Shown in pieces: positions 33,538 through 42,327 of a DNA stretch of 64,000 bases. The DNA comes from Actinacidiphila acididurans (GTDB lineage Bacteria; Actinomycetota; Actinomycetes; Streptomycetales; Streptomycetaceae): contig NZ_JADKYB010000022.1 of NCBI RefSeq assembly GCF_016918855.1, positions 95,348 to 159,347 on the forward strand, read 5' to 3'. Both the position numbers and the translations under genes were made by a program. How positions within the stretch are numbered: position 1 is the first letter of the stretch; the number at the start of each line of letters is the position of its first letter. The notes under the pieces were generated by a model, which saw only the letters and a list, made by a program, of their open reading frames with translations, made no database searches and was not told the origin of the DNA.

Positions 33538-33929
33538 TCATCATGCCCGGCCGCTCGGCCGAACTCCCCGACTCCGCGCCCAAGTCCGACACCTTCAGCG
33601 GGCAGGTGTGGGCCGACCCGGTGCTGCCGGCCACCGACGGCGTGGTCATCAACACCGTCTTCTTCGCCCCCGGCGCCCGGACCTTCTGGCACCACCACGA
33701 GCACGGCCAGATCCTGCACGTCCTCGCCGGCTCCGGGCTGATCCGCAGCGAAGGCGGCCCGGTGGAGGCGCTGCGCCCCGGCGACGTGGTGTGGGTGCCG
33801 CCGGGCGAACGGCACTGGCACGGCGCCGGACCCGGCTCCTACCTCGTCCATCTCGCCATCTCGCTCGGCACCACGGTGTGGGCCGAGGAAGTCGCCGACA
33901 CGCCCGGTGCCGGCTCCCGTCACGAGTGA
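33534..33929 (+). CDS. Small cupin-domain protein
   Basis: The 131-residue single-domain cupin starts at GTG 33534 (GTGA overlap). Cupin motif 1 reads TFWHHHEHGQILHVLAGSG and motif 2 PPGERHWHGAG, giving a His-rich metal site (HxH, E/Q, H). It could be an isomerase, lyase or dioxygenase-like step; small cupins next to carboxymuconolactone-decarboxylase-like genes are common in aromatic or lactone catabolism. Confidence 0.85.
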   Translation: MIIMPGRSAELPDSAPKSDTFSGQVWADPVLPATDGVVINTVFFAPGARTFWHHHEHGQILHVLAGSGLIRSEGGPVEALRPGDVVWVPPGERHWHGAGPGSYLVHLAISLGTTVWAEEVADTPGAGSRHE

Positions 33930-33939
33930 GGACTCCCCG

Positions 33940-34407
33940 ATGACGACACACCAGACGACAGAGCAGACGCCGGACCGGCCGACGGACCCGACCGCGGACG
34001 GTACGGCGGACCGCACGCACGCCGAGACGTACCGGCGCGGGCTGGACCTGCGCCGCGCGGTGCTCGGCGCCGAGCACGTCGACCGGTCCCTCGGCCAGGT
34101 CAGTGAGTTCGCCCGCCCGATGCAGGACCTCGTCACCGAGTACTGCTGGGGCGCGGTGTGGGGCCGTGAGGCGCTGGACCGCAAGACCCGCAGCCTGCTC
34201 AACCTCGGGATGCTCACCGCGCTGAACCGCTCCCACGAGTTGGCCGTCCACGTGCGCGGCGCGCGCACCAACGGCGCCTCGGTCGCCGAGATCCAGGAAG
34301 TGCTGCTGCAGACCGCGATCTACGTCGGCGTGCCGGCGGCGCTGGAGTCCTTCCGGGTCGCCGAGAAGGTGCTGCGGGAGCTCGGGGAGAGCGACGGCGA
34401 TGAGTGA
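33940..34407 (+). CDS. Carboxymuconolactone decarboxylase-family protein
   Basis: The 155-residue protein (ATG 33940) has a Pro/Thr/Asp-rich N-terminal tail and then the PcaC-like domain: RRAVLGAEHVDRS, RKTRSLLNLGMLTALNRSHELAVHVRGARTNG, EIQEVLLQTAIYVGVPAAL. The EL-x2-H pattern of PcaC is present and the CxxC of AhpD is absent. Known members decarboxylate gamma-carboxymuconolactone; here the substrate is unproven. It overlaps the following gene by 8 bp. Confidence 0.85.
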   Translation: MTTHQTTEQTPDRPTDPTADGTADRTHAETYRRGLDLRRAVLGAEHVDRSLGQVSEFARPMQDLVTEYCWGAVWGREALDRKTRSLLNLGMLTALNRSHELAVHVRGARTNGASVAEIQEVLLQTAIYVGVPAALESFRVAEKVLRELGESDGDE

Positions 34408-35296
34408 GGCACGCGACGCGGTGGCGTTCGTCGGGCTCGGCAAGATGGGCCTGCCGATGGCGAAGCGCCTGGTCGAGGGCGGTATCCGGACGGTCGGATA
34501 CGACGTCGGCCCGGCGGCCCGGGACTCCTTCGCGGCGGCCGGCGGCGAGGTCGCGGACTCCGCGGCGGTCGCGGTCGCCGGGGCCGCGACGGTGATCCTG
34601 ATGCTGCCCGACTCGGGCATCGTCGAATCCGTCCTGGACGACCCCGAGGTGGTTGCCGCGCTGGCACCCGGCACGACCGTCGTGGACATGAGCTCGTCGG
34701 AGCCGGCCCGTACCCGGGCGCTGGCCGAACGGCTGGCGGCCCGCGGCATCCCGATGATCGACGCCCCGGTGTCCGGCGGCGTGGCGCGGGCGGTCACCGG
34801 AAAGCTGGCGGTGATGGTCGGCGGGGACGACGCCGACGTGGAGCGGGCCGAACCGCTGCTGACCCTGCTCGGCACGATCTACCGGTCCGGCGGCGTCGGC
34901 AGCGGCCACGCGGTCAAGGCCCTCAACAACCTGATGTCGGCCACGCATCTGCTGGTCACCAGCGAGGCGATCCTGGCCGGCCGCCGGTTCGGCCTCGACC
35001 CGGCCCAGGTGCTGGAGATCGTCAACGCCTCCAGCGGGCGCAGCGGTTCCACCGAGAACAAGTGGCCGCGTTTCGTGCTGCCGGGCACGTACGACTCCGG
35101 GTTCGGGCTGCGGCTGATGCTCAAGGACATGCGGATCGCGGTGGCCCTGGCCGACCAGGTGGGCCTGCCCAGCCGGCTGGGCGCGGACGCGGTGGAGCTG
35201 TGGGCGAAGGCCGCCGAGGAACTGCCCGCCGACGCCGACCACACCGAGATCGCCCGTTGGCTCGACGAGCGCGCCGCGCCGCCCGCGGGGGACTGA
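34400..35296 (+). CDS. 3-Hydroxyisobutyrate dehydrogenase-like oxidoreductase (copy 2)
   Basis: The 298-residue paralogue of the enzyme at 32620 has AFVGLGKMGLPMAKRL, the DAPVSGGVARAVTG loop and GHAVKALNNL with the catalytic Lys. The two copies differ widely, so they probably act on different hydroxy acids in the same route rather than being recent duplicates. It begins with the ATGAGTGA overlap. A 136-bp gap follows before the next gene. Confidence 0.88.
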   Translation: MSEARDAVAFVGLGKMGLPMAKRLVEGGIRTVGYDVGPAARDSFAAAGGEVADSAAVAVAGAATVILMLPDSGIVESVLDDPEVVAALAPGTTVVDMSSSEPARTRALAERLAARGIPMIDAPVSGGVARAVTGKLAVMVGGDDADVERAEPLLTLLGTIYRSGGVGSGHAVKALNNLMSATHLLVTSEAILAGRRFGLDPAQVLEIVNASSGRSGSTENKWPRFVLPGTYDSGFGLRLMLKDMRIAVALADQVGLPSRLGADAVELWAKAAEELPADADHTEIARWLDERAAPPAGD

Positions 35297-35432
35297 CCAC
35301 CGGCCCCGCGCACCGGCGCACCCGCGGCGCGGGCGGCCCGGCCCGGCTGCGGCCGCTCGGCACCGCTCCAGCGGCCGCCCGGCACGACTCCAGCCACTTC
35401 ACAGCACTTCAAGGCACCGGAAAAGGCACGAC

Positions 35433-36275
35433 ATGACACTCACCGCCCGTCAGGAAGAGATCAAGGCGCGGTTCATCGAGGTCCGCGGCACGTGGGGGCC
35501 GAGCTGGGACTCGATCCTGCGGCTCGACCCCGAATTCCTCCTCGCCTACCTCGACTTCTCCGCCGTGCCGTGGCGGCAGAACCACCTGACGCCCCAGGTG
35601 AAGGAACTGATCTACATAGCCGTCGACGCGAACGCGACGCACATGTACCTCCCCGGCGTGCGCCAGCACGTGCGGGCGGCGCTGGACGTCGGTGTGCCGC
35701 CGGCCCAGATCATGGAGGTGCTGGAGCTGTGCGCGACGCTCGGCATCCACGCCATGAACATCGGCGTACCGGTCCTGGTGCAGGTGCTGGAGGAGAGGGG
35801 CCTGCGCACCGCGCCCGCGCCGCTCACCGAGCGCCAGGAGCAGATCAAGGCGGAATTCACCGACGGCCGCGGCTACTGGAACCCGTTCTGGGACGAGATC
35901 CTCGAACTCGATCCCGAACTCTTCGCCGCCTACACCGAGTTCTCCACCGTGCCGTGGCGCGGCGGGACGCTGGAGCCGAAGGTCAGGGAACTCGTCTACA
36001 TCGCCTTCGACACCGCGGCGACCCACCTCTACACCCTCGGCCTCAAGGCCCACATCGAGAACGCGCTCGGCTACGGCGCCACACCCCGGGAGATCCTGGA
36101 GGTGATGGAGATCGCCTCCGTCCTCGGCATCCACGCGGTCACCGCGGCGGCGCCGATCCTGGAGGAAGAGGTCCGGGCACAGCGCGCCGCCGGGAACGGA
36201 AGCACCGGCAACGGCGGCACCGGCAACGGCGGCACCGGCGATGACGGCGCCGCGCAGGACGGCGGGGCCGCGTGA
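35433..36275 (+). CDS. Tandem-duplicated carboxymuconolactone-decarboxylase-like protein
   Basis: The 280-residue protein consists of two homologous CMD/AhpD-fold halves (about 1-125 and 130-255). Each has a WxPxWDxILxLDPEL-type start, a VKELIYIA / VRELVYIA helix and an ATHxYxxGxxxH segment. No CxxC is present, so peroxidase activity of AhpD type is unlikely. The tail is a low-complexity GNGGTG repeat from a 12-bp DNA repeat. It is likely a pathway decarboxylase/hydrolase. It is joined to the crotonase gene by GTGA. Confidence 0.85.
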   Translation: MTLTARQEEIKARFIEVRGTWGPSWDSILRLDPEFLLAYLDFSAVPWRQNHLTPQVKELIYIAVDANATHMYLPGVRQHVRAALDVGVPPAQIMEVLELCATLGIHAMNIGVPVLVQVLEERGLRTAPAPLTERQEQIKAEFTDGRGYWNPFWDEILELDPELFAAYTEFSTVPWRGGTLEPKVRELVYIAFDTAATHLYTLGLKAHIENALGYGATPREILEVMEIASVLGIHAVTAAAPILEEEVRAQRAAGNGSTGNGGTGNGGTGDDGAAQDGGAA

Positions 36276-37096
36276 TGGCCGCGACCCCCGGCACCGACCG
36301 GCCGGCCCCCGGCGCCGAGCCCCCCGTCCTGGTCACCCGCGTCTCCGAGCGGGTCCGCCGCATCACCTTGAACCGGCCGCACAAACGCAACGCCCTGGAC
36401 CGGGACGCCCGCCAGGCCCTGCGCGACGCGCTCGCGCAGTGCCAGGACGCGAGCGTGATCGTCCTGACCGGCGCGGGCGGCACCTTCTGTTCCGGCATGG
36501 ACCTCTCCCAGCTCGCCACGAAGAGCCAGGCCGACGAGGACGAGCTCAACCGCAGTTGGCGGCAGGTCCAGGAGGACATCCGCCACCACCCCGCGATCGT
36601 CATCGCCTCGGTCGCCGGTTACGCACTCGGCGGCGGCGCGACCCTGATCAACACCTGCGACCTGGCCGTGGTGGCCGAGGACGCGCGGATCGGCACCCCG
36701 GAGATCGGCTTCGGCTTCTACCCGGGCCTGGCCGGGCCCGCCGCCCAACTGCGGCTGTCGGCCAAGCGCGCGGCGTGGATGGTGCTCACCGCGGACCGCA
36801 TCGACGGCCGTACCGCCGTCGAGTGGGGCATGGCCAACCTCGCCGTGCCCGCCGCGGAGCTGGACATGCGTGCCGAGGAACTCGCCGAGCGGGTCGCCCG
36901 GTTCGACCCGGTGGCACTGGAGTGGTCGAAGAAGGCGCTCTGGCAGATCCCGATGCACATCGGCGAATGGCGGGCGGCGCTGGAGTTCGGCGCCTACGTC
37001 AACGCCGAGATCCACGCCCGGACCCGCTCGCACGAGGCCGCGCTCGACGGATTCCTCGACGGCGTCCGCCACCCCGGACAGGGGGCGGACCGATGA
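36272..37096 (+). CDS. Enoyl-CoA hydratase/isomerase (crotonase fold)
   Basis: The 274-residue crotonase starts at GTG 36272 or ATG 36275. It contains RRITLNRPHKRNALD, the oxyanion-hole segment GAGGTFCSGMDLSQL and SVAGYALGGGATLINTCDLAV. The acid/base Glu region reads ARIGTPEIGFGFYPG. It would hydrate or isomerise an enoyl-CoA made by the adjacent CoA transferase. Its stop overlaps that gene (ATGA). Confidence 0.9.
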   Translation: MMAATPGTDRPAPGAEPPVLVTRVSERVRRITLNRPHKRNALDRDARQALRDALAQCQDASVIVLTGAGGTFCSGMDLSQLATKSQADEDELNRSWRQVQEDIRHHPAIVIASVAGYALGGGATLINTCDLAVVAEDARIGTPEIGFGFYPGLAGPAAQLRLSAKRAAWMVLTADRIDGRTAVEWGMANLAVPAAELDMRAEELAERVARFDPVALEWSKKALWQIPMHIGEWRAALEFGAYVNAEIHARTRSHEAALDGFLDGVRHPGQGADR

Positions 37097-39522
37097 CCCC
37101 GGCGGAACCCTCCCGGCCGCTGCGGGTGCTGGAGCTGACCGAGAGCGTCGCGGCCGGCGTGTGCGGGCGGCTGTTCGCCGGCCTCGGCCACGACGTGGTG
37201 CGCGGCCCGCTCGACCCGGCCGACCCGCTGCGCCACCGGGCGCCGCTCAACCCCGACGGCGTGTCCCTGGCGTACGTGGCGGTCCACTCCGGCAAGCGCG
37301 GCGTGAGCGCGGTCGGCGCCGACGGACGGCTGCTGCCCGACGCCGAGGCGCTGCTCGACGACACCGACGTCCTGGTGCTGGACGCGACCCCGCGACGGGC
37401 GCGCGAGCTGGGCCTGGACCCGCGGCGCCTCGCCGAGCGGTGGCCGGACCTGGTGGTCGTGCGGATCACCGGCTTCGGTTCCGGCGACGAGAACGATGAC
37501 GCGTACGCCGACCTGCCCGCCGACAGCCTGCTCGCCGAGAGCTACGGCGGCCTGGCGCAGATGATCGGCGAGGCCGGCCGGCCGCCGCTGAGCCTCGGCG
37601 GCGAGCAGGCGGCGTACTGCGCCGGGGTCACCGGCTTCCTGGGCGCGATGCTGGCGCTGCTGCGCCGGGACCGCGGGCAGGGCGGCGACCTGGTCGAGGT
37701 CGCGATGTGCGACGTGGCCGCGTACATGGACTGGAAGAGCGACGTGAGCTGGTCGATGACCGGCGTCGCGCCGGGCCGGGCGGTACGCGACCAGGGCGAC
37801 TGGCGGCTGGTGCGCACGGCGGACGGCTGGGCCGGGTTCATCTTCCTGCCGCGGCACTGGCCGCAGGTGGTCGAGCTGATCGGCGACCCGGCGCTGCGCG
37901 CCCCGGACCTGGCCGAGGAGGCGGTGCGCACCGAGCACCCGGAACGGTGGTGGCCGGTCATCGAGCGGTGGGCCGCGGTCCTGCCGGCGCACGAGGTCTA
38001 CGCCCGGGCGCAGGAGCTGGGGCTGCCGTTCGGCTGGGTGGCGCGGATGTCGGACCTGGCCGCCTCGGAGCAGCTGGCCGGCCGGGGCTTCCTGGCGGAC
38101 GGGCCGGACGCCCGCGCCGGGCGGGTGCCGGTGGTCGGCGGCCCGCTGCACGGCGCCGGCCTGGGCTGGGACGCGGGCGAGCCGCCGGAGGAGAAGCCGG
38201 GCGAAGCGGTGGAGTGGCTGCCGCGCGCGGTGGCCCCGCTGCCGTCGGCCGATGGTCGTACGGCCCGTCCGCCGCTGGACGGCGTCGTGGTCCTCGACTT
38301 CGGCACGATCACGGCGGGCGCCGCCGTGACCCGGCTGCTGGCCGACCACGGCGCGACGATCCTCAAGGTGGAGTGGCCGGGCCGGCCGGACACCTTCCGT
38401 ACCTGGAAGCTGACCGAGACCGAACTGCGGGCCGCGGGCGAGCCGCCCACCTCGCCGTACTTCCCGTCGAACAACATCGGGAAGCTGGACGTCGCCATCG
38501 ACCTCAAGACCGAGGCCGGGCGGGACGTGGTCCGCGGGCTGGCCCGGCACGCGCACATCGTGGTGGAGAACTTCCGGGTCGGCGTCACGCGGCGGCTCGG
38601 CATCGACGCGGCGACCCTGCGGGCGGAGAACCCGGCGCTGGTGTGCCTGTCGCTGTCCAGCCAGGGCCAGCGCGGCCCGGAGGCGGGCAACCGCTCCTTC
38701 GGGTCGACGCTCGACCTGCTGTCCGGGCTGGCGTCCGTGACCGGCTACCCCGACCGCGGGCCCACCTGGTCGTCGTACGAGGTGAACTACCCCGACCAGC
38801 TGGTCTCGCTGGTGGGCGCGGCGGCCGTCGCCTACTGCGTGCAGCAGGGGGTCACCGGCGCCGAGCTCGACCTGTCGCAGCGGGAGGCGGTCAGCTGGAC
38901 GCTGTCCGCGCAGATCGCCGACTACGTCGTGAACGGCCACGATGCGCAGGTCACCGGCAACCGCCGGTCCGGCGCGGCGCCGCACGACACCTTCCCGGCC
39001 ACCGGGACCGACAGCGGGGCCGACGCCTGGCTGGCGGTGGCGTGCACGAGCGACGCCCACCGGGCCGCGCTGGCGAGCTGGCTGGGCCGACCGGAACTCG
39101 CCGGGTGCGACGAGCGGTGGTGGGACGGCGAAGAGGCGTACGCGCTGATCGCCGCCGCCACCGGCGCGCTGGCCCGGGACGAGGCCGCGGCCGCCCTGCG
39201 CGCGGCGGGGGTGCCGGCCGTGCCCGTGCTCACCGCCGCCGACCGCGCGGTGACCCCGAGGTTCACCGAGCGCGGCGTCACCCTCGGCGGCGAGGGCCCG
39301 CCGGTGAAGGGCTCCCCGATGACGTTCGCCCGCTACGCGCCGCGGATCCGGCCCGTGGCACCGGCGATCGGAGAACACACCCGCGAGGTGCTGACCGGCG
39401 TCGTCGGCCTGGCCCCCGGGGAACTGCGGCGGCTGGAGGACGCCGGCGCTGTCCACTGCGCCCGGCCGGCGGGACCGGCCGGGACACCCACGGACGAAAG
39501 AGAGGCGAGGGCCGGTGACTGA
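37093..39522 (+). CDS. Duplicated CaiB/BaiF-type (class III) CoA transferase
   Basis: At 809 residues this is about twice the usual 400. The first half (1-380) starts LRVLELTESVAAGVCGRLFAGLGHDVV and the second (from about 395) starts GVVVLDFGTITAGAAVTRLLADHGATILKVEWP. Each half has the family layout: VVVRITGFG / LVCLSLSSQGQRG, a SLGGEQAAYCAG or SLVGAAAVAYCV helix, and the TxAD-type C-terminal segment. Class III enzymes work as interlocked dimers; a fused pair may form the dimer within one chain. The catalytic Asp could not be placed with confidence in either half. It probably activates the pathway acid as a CoA thioester. Confidence 0.87.
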   Translation: MTPAEPSRPLRVLELTESVAAGVCGRLFAGLGHDVVRGPLDPADPLRHRAPLNPDGVSLAYVAVHSGKRGVSAVGADGRLLPDAEALLDDTDVLVLDATPRRARELGLDPRRLAERWPDLVVVRITGFGSGDENDDAYADLPADSLLAESYGGLAQMIGEAGRPPLSLGGEQAAYCAGVTGFLGAMLALLRRDRGQGGDLVEVAMCDVAAYMDWKSDVSWSMTGVAPGRAVRDQGDWRLVRTADGWAGFIFLPRHWPQVVELIGDPALRAPDLAEEAVRTEHPERWWPVIERWAAVLPAHEVYARAQELGLPFGWVARMSDLAASEQLAGRGFLADGPDARAGRVPVVGGPLHGAGLGWDAGEPPEEKPGEAVEWLPRAVAPLPSADGRTARPPLDGVVVLDFGTITAGAAVTRLLADHGATILKVEWPGRPDTFRTWKLTETELRAAGEPPTSPYFPSNNIGKLDVAIDLKTEAGRDVVRGLARHAHIVVENFRVGVTRRLGIDAATLRAENPALVCLSLSSQGQRGPEAGNRSFGSTLDLLSGLASVTGYPDRGPTWSSYEVNYPDQLVSLVGAAAVAYCVQQGVTGAELDLSQREAVSWTLSAQIADYVVNGHDAQVTGNRRSGAAPHDTFPATGTDSGADAWLAVACTSDAHRAALASWLGRPELAGCDERWWDGEEAYALIAAATGALARDEAAAALRAAGVPAVPVLTAADRAVTPRFTERGVTLGGEGPPVKGSPMTFARYAPRIRPVAPAIGEHTREVLTGVVGLAPGELRRLEDAGAVHCARPAGPAGTPTDEREARAGD

Positions 39523-40804
39523 GGACCGGGAGAACGAACGGGCGAACGACCCGGGGAACGGCCGGGCGGACAACCTGGCGGACACGGGCTTCCCGACCGG
39601 ATTCATGGCCGCGGAAATGGTGTCGATCCCCGCGATGGTGATCCGGGGCGGCACCAGCAAGGGGGTGTTCCTGCGCGGGCGCGACCTGCCGGCGGACCGC
39701 TCCCTGTGGGGCCCGTATCTGATCGACATGTTCGGCGCGCGCGACGCCCGCCAGATCGACGGGATCGGCGGCGCGATGCCGACGACCAGCAAGTGCTGCA
39801 TCGTCGAGGCGAGCGAGCGCCCCGACGCCGACGTGGACTACACCTTCGCCCAGATCGGCATCGGCGAGGAACGCGTCTACTGGGACTTCAACTGCGGCAA
39901 CCTCACGCCCAGCGTGGGCACGTACGCGATCCTGGCCGGACTGGTGCCGGCCGTCGCGGGGCGCACCACCGTGCGGGTGTACCAGACGAACACCCGCATG
40001 CTGCTCACGATCGACGTGCCGACCGGCCCGGACGGCAGTCCGCTGGTCGCCGGTGACTTCGAGATGGCCGGGGTGACCGGGCCCGGCGCGCCGGTGACCA
40101 CGGACTTCTCCCGCGCGATCGGGGCGTCGCTGGGCGGCGGGCTGTTCCCGACCGGCCGGCGCACCGATGTGATCACGGTGCCCGGGGTGGGCGAGGTGAC
40201 CTGCTCGATCCTGGACCTGGCGAACATGTGCGTGTTCTTCCGCGCCGAGGACGCCGGGCTCACCGGGCTGGAGATGCCCGCCGAGGGCCCCCTCGGGGTC
40301 GCCGAGCGGTTCCACGAGGTACGCAGGGCGGCCCAGGACCTGCTGGGCGTGGACCACGGCAAGACGACGCCGTGGCCGGTGGCGATCACCGCGGCGCGGG
40401 ACTTCGAGCTGTACGGCGGCGGGACGCTGGCCGCCGGCGACTACGACTTCGCGGTGCGCTTCGCCGGTATCCAGCCGATGCGGGACACCCTGCACGAGGC
40501 GTTCCCGGGCACGGCGAGCTGCTGCACGGCGGTGGCGGCGGTGACCGAGGGCACGGTCGTGCACGGCCTGTACGCGGGCCGCAAGCCCGGCAGCGTCCTG
40601 CTCGCCCACCCCTCGGGCGTCTCGGTGGTCGAGGCGGCCACCCACGACGAGGACGGGCAGTGCGTGGTCGACGCGGTCCGCATCGCCCGCACCGCCCGGC
40701 CGATCATGACCGGCACGGTGTTCGTCCGGAAGTCCGAGGTCGAGCGGCTGTGCTCGGTCATCCCCGCGGACGACCGCACGCGCTCGTCCGTACCGGCCGG
40801 CTGA
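39515..40804 (+). CDS. PrpF/4-oxalomesaconate-tautomerase-like isomerase
   Basis: The 429-residue protein starts at GTG 39515, 8 bp inside the CoA transferase gene. It has the PrpF family marks: IPAMVIRGGTSKGVF near the N terminus, IDGIGGAMPTTSK, and DFNCGNLTPSVG with the Cys used for proton abstraction, in a diaminopimelate-epimerase-like fold. Known members isomerise methylaconitate, aconitate or 4-oxalomesaconate, so an unsaturated tricarboxylic or oxalo-acid intermediate is likely. The N-terminal 30 residues are charged and variable. Confidence 0.87.
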   Translation: MTEDRENERANDPGNGRADNLADTGFPTGFMAAEMVSIPAMVIRGGTSKGVFLRGRDLPADRSLWGPYLIDMFGARDARQIDGIGGAMPTTSKCCIVEASERPDADVDYTFAQIGIGEERVYWDFNCGNLTPSVGTYAILAGLVPAVAGRTTVRVYQTNTRMLLTIDVPTGPDGSPLVAGDFEMAGVTGPGAPVTTDFSRAIGASLGGGLFPTGRRTDVITVPGVGEVTCSILDLANMCVFFRAEDAGLTGLEMPAEGPLGVAERFHEVRRAAQDLLGVDHGKTTPWPVAITAARDFELYGGGTLAAGDYDFAVRFAGIQPMRDTLHEAFPGTASCCTAVAAVTEGTVVHGLYAGRKPGSVLLAHPSGVSVVEAATHDEDGQCVVDAVRIARTARPIMTGTVFVRKSEVERLCSVIPADDRTRSSVPAG

Positions 40805-40837
40805 CCCCCGCCGGCGAATCGCAGCACGTCAGACCTA

Positions 40838-40866
40838 TTGCTGTCCCCCGATTCGGGGGCTACAGT
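40838..40866 (+). promoter_or_regulatory. Promoter of the ABC importer operon
   Basis: TTGCTG (40838-40843) and TACAGT (40861-40866) are separated by 17 bp. A 6-bp hairpin (40845-40859, CCCCCG/CGGGGG) fills the spacer and may also end the upstream transcript. A GTCAGAC half site (40828-40834) lies just upstream and the main operator just downstream. Confidence 0.5.
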
Positions 40867-40874
40867 CGGCACAC

Positions 40875-40900
40875 ATTGTCAGCCTGTCAGACAATCTGAC
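40875..40900. promoter_or_regulatory. Composite GntR-type operator ahead of the importer
   Basis: ATTGTCAG (40875-40882) is followed by CTGTCAGACAAT (40884-40895), which matches the palindrome at 46092-46104 except at its outer left bases. The latter also forms a perfect inverted repeat GTCAGA-CAA-TCTGAC (40886-40900). The site starts about 9 bp after the proposed -10 box, a repressor-type position. Confidence 0.7.
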
Positions 40901-41006
40901 CGCCTTACGTGTGCACTTTCCGTACATCCTCCACCTTTCCCTCTTCATCCATCCAATGGGCACCCACATGGGCATCGACGGGACGCGAGTCCACGAGGAG
41001 TTGGTG

Positions 41007-42236
41007 ATGGCAATACGCCACAGCGGACGGGTCGTTTCGCGGCTCGCCTCGGCTACGTACAGACGGGTCGGCGCGCGCGGAAGCGCGCTCGCCGCCGCCA
41101 CGGCCGCCGCGGCCCTGGTCCTGAGCGCCTGCGGGGGCTCGGGCGCGGGCGGGGGCAACACGGCGACCGGCGACATCAAGCTGGGCATCTCGGTGCCCCT
41201 GAGCGGCGCGGTCGGGTCGAGCTGCTCGCCGATGAACCAGGCGATGCTCGCGTGGTTCAAGCACGTCAACGCGACGGGCGGCATCAACGGCCACCAGATC
41301 AAGGTCGACAACCGCGACGACGGCTACGACGCGGCCCGCTCGGTGACCAACACCAAGGCGTTCATCGCCGAGCACGTCGTGGCGGTCACCGGGCAGTGCG
41401 GCAGCCTCCAGCCGCCCGCCCAGCTGCCGCTGCTCAACGCGGCCAAGATCCCCTTCATGTACGTGTTCGGCGCCTCCACCTCGCTGCTGAAGCCGCTGAG
41501 CCCGATGTACTTCAACCTCATGCCGACCTACGGCAGCCAGCTGGTCGACGAGATCCCGTGGGTGTTCAAGGCGCACGGCCCCGGCACCGTCGCCCTGATG
41601 GACACCGTCACCCCGGACTCGCCGACCACCGCCAAGCAGGTCGAGGCGGCCGTCAAGGCGGCCGGCGGCACCTTCGTCGGCGACTACAAGGCCCCGCCCG
41701 GCACCGCGGACTTCGCGCCCGACGTGCTGAAGATCAAGCAGAAACACCCGGACTACGTCGTGCTCGACCAGATCCCGCAGGACGCCGCCCGGTTCACCCA
41801 GGCGATGACCGACAACGGGTTCGCGCCGAACAAGTTCCTGGTCGGCAGCAGCGCGGTCTCCCAGCAGACGTTCCTCAACGGCGTCTCGTCCGCGCTCCAG
41901 CCCAAGCTGCTGGTCTCCTCCGACACGATCGCGCCCGCCGGCGCCGGCACCACCCAGTGCGAGTCGGTGCTCAAGGCGGCGAACGTCAAGGTCGAGGACG
42001 TCACCCTGCGCGGGTGCGGCACGGCCCAGGTCGTGGAGAAGGTACTGCGGACGGCCAAGCAGCCGATCTCCAGCCAGGGCGTCGTGGCGGCCATGGAGAG
42101 CATGTCCGGCGTCAAGGCGTCCGAGATCTACCCGCCGGTCTCCTTCTCCGCCACCAATCACGTCGGGGTGTCCAGCCTCTACGTCTTCGGCGTGAAGAAC
42201 GGCGCCTTCTACCAGGTCGGATCGATCGGCGGATGA
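41007..42236 (+). CDS. Branched-chain-amino-acid-type ABC substrate-binding lipoprotein
   Basis: The ATG at 41007 follows GAGGAG. The 409-residue product has a lipobox LVLSACGGSG and a LivJ/LivK-type (peripla_BP_6) domain: IKLGISVPLSGAVGSSC, ATGGINGHQIKVDNRDDGYDAARSV, VALMDTVTPDSPTTAKQVEAAV. Extra Cys residues occur in the mature protein. It would capture the external substrate for the permeases encoded next. Members of this class in catabolic loci commonly bind aromatic or carboxylic acids rather than amino acids. Confidence 0.9.
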   Translation: MAIRHSGRVVSRLASATYRRVGARGSALAAATAAAALVLSACGGSGAGGGNTATGDIKLGISVPLSGAVGSSCSPMNQAMLAWFKHVNATGGINGHQIKVDNRDDGYDAARSVTNTKAFIAEHVVAVTGQCGSLQPPAQLPLLNAAKIPFMYVFGASTSLLKPLSPMYFNLMPTYGSQLVDEIPWVFKAHGPGTVALMDTVTPDSPTTAKQVEAAVKAAGGTFVGDYKAPPGTADFAPDVLKIKQKHPDYVVLDQIPQDAARFTQAMTDNGFAPNKFLVGSSAVSQQTFLNGVSSALQPKLLVSSDTIAPAGAGTTQCESVLKAANVKVEDVTLRGCGTAQVVEKVLRTAKQPISSQGVVAAMESMSGVKASEIYPPVSFSATNHVGVSSLYVFGVKNGAFYQVGSIGG

Positions 42237-42327
42237 CGGTCCGCCGGCAAGGACGCGCTGTGGCGCGGCCGTACGAAGCCCTGCAACCGGCCACGCACGG
42301 CCGCCCCCGGCGGAGTGGGAGAACGAC

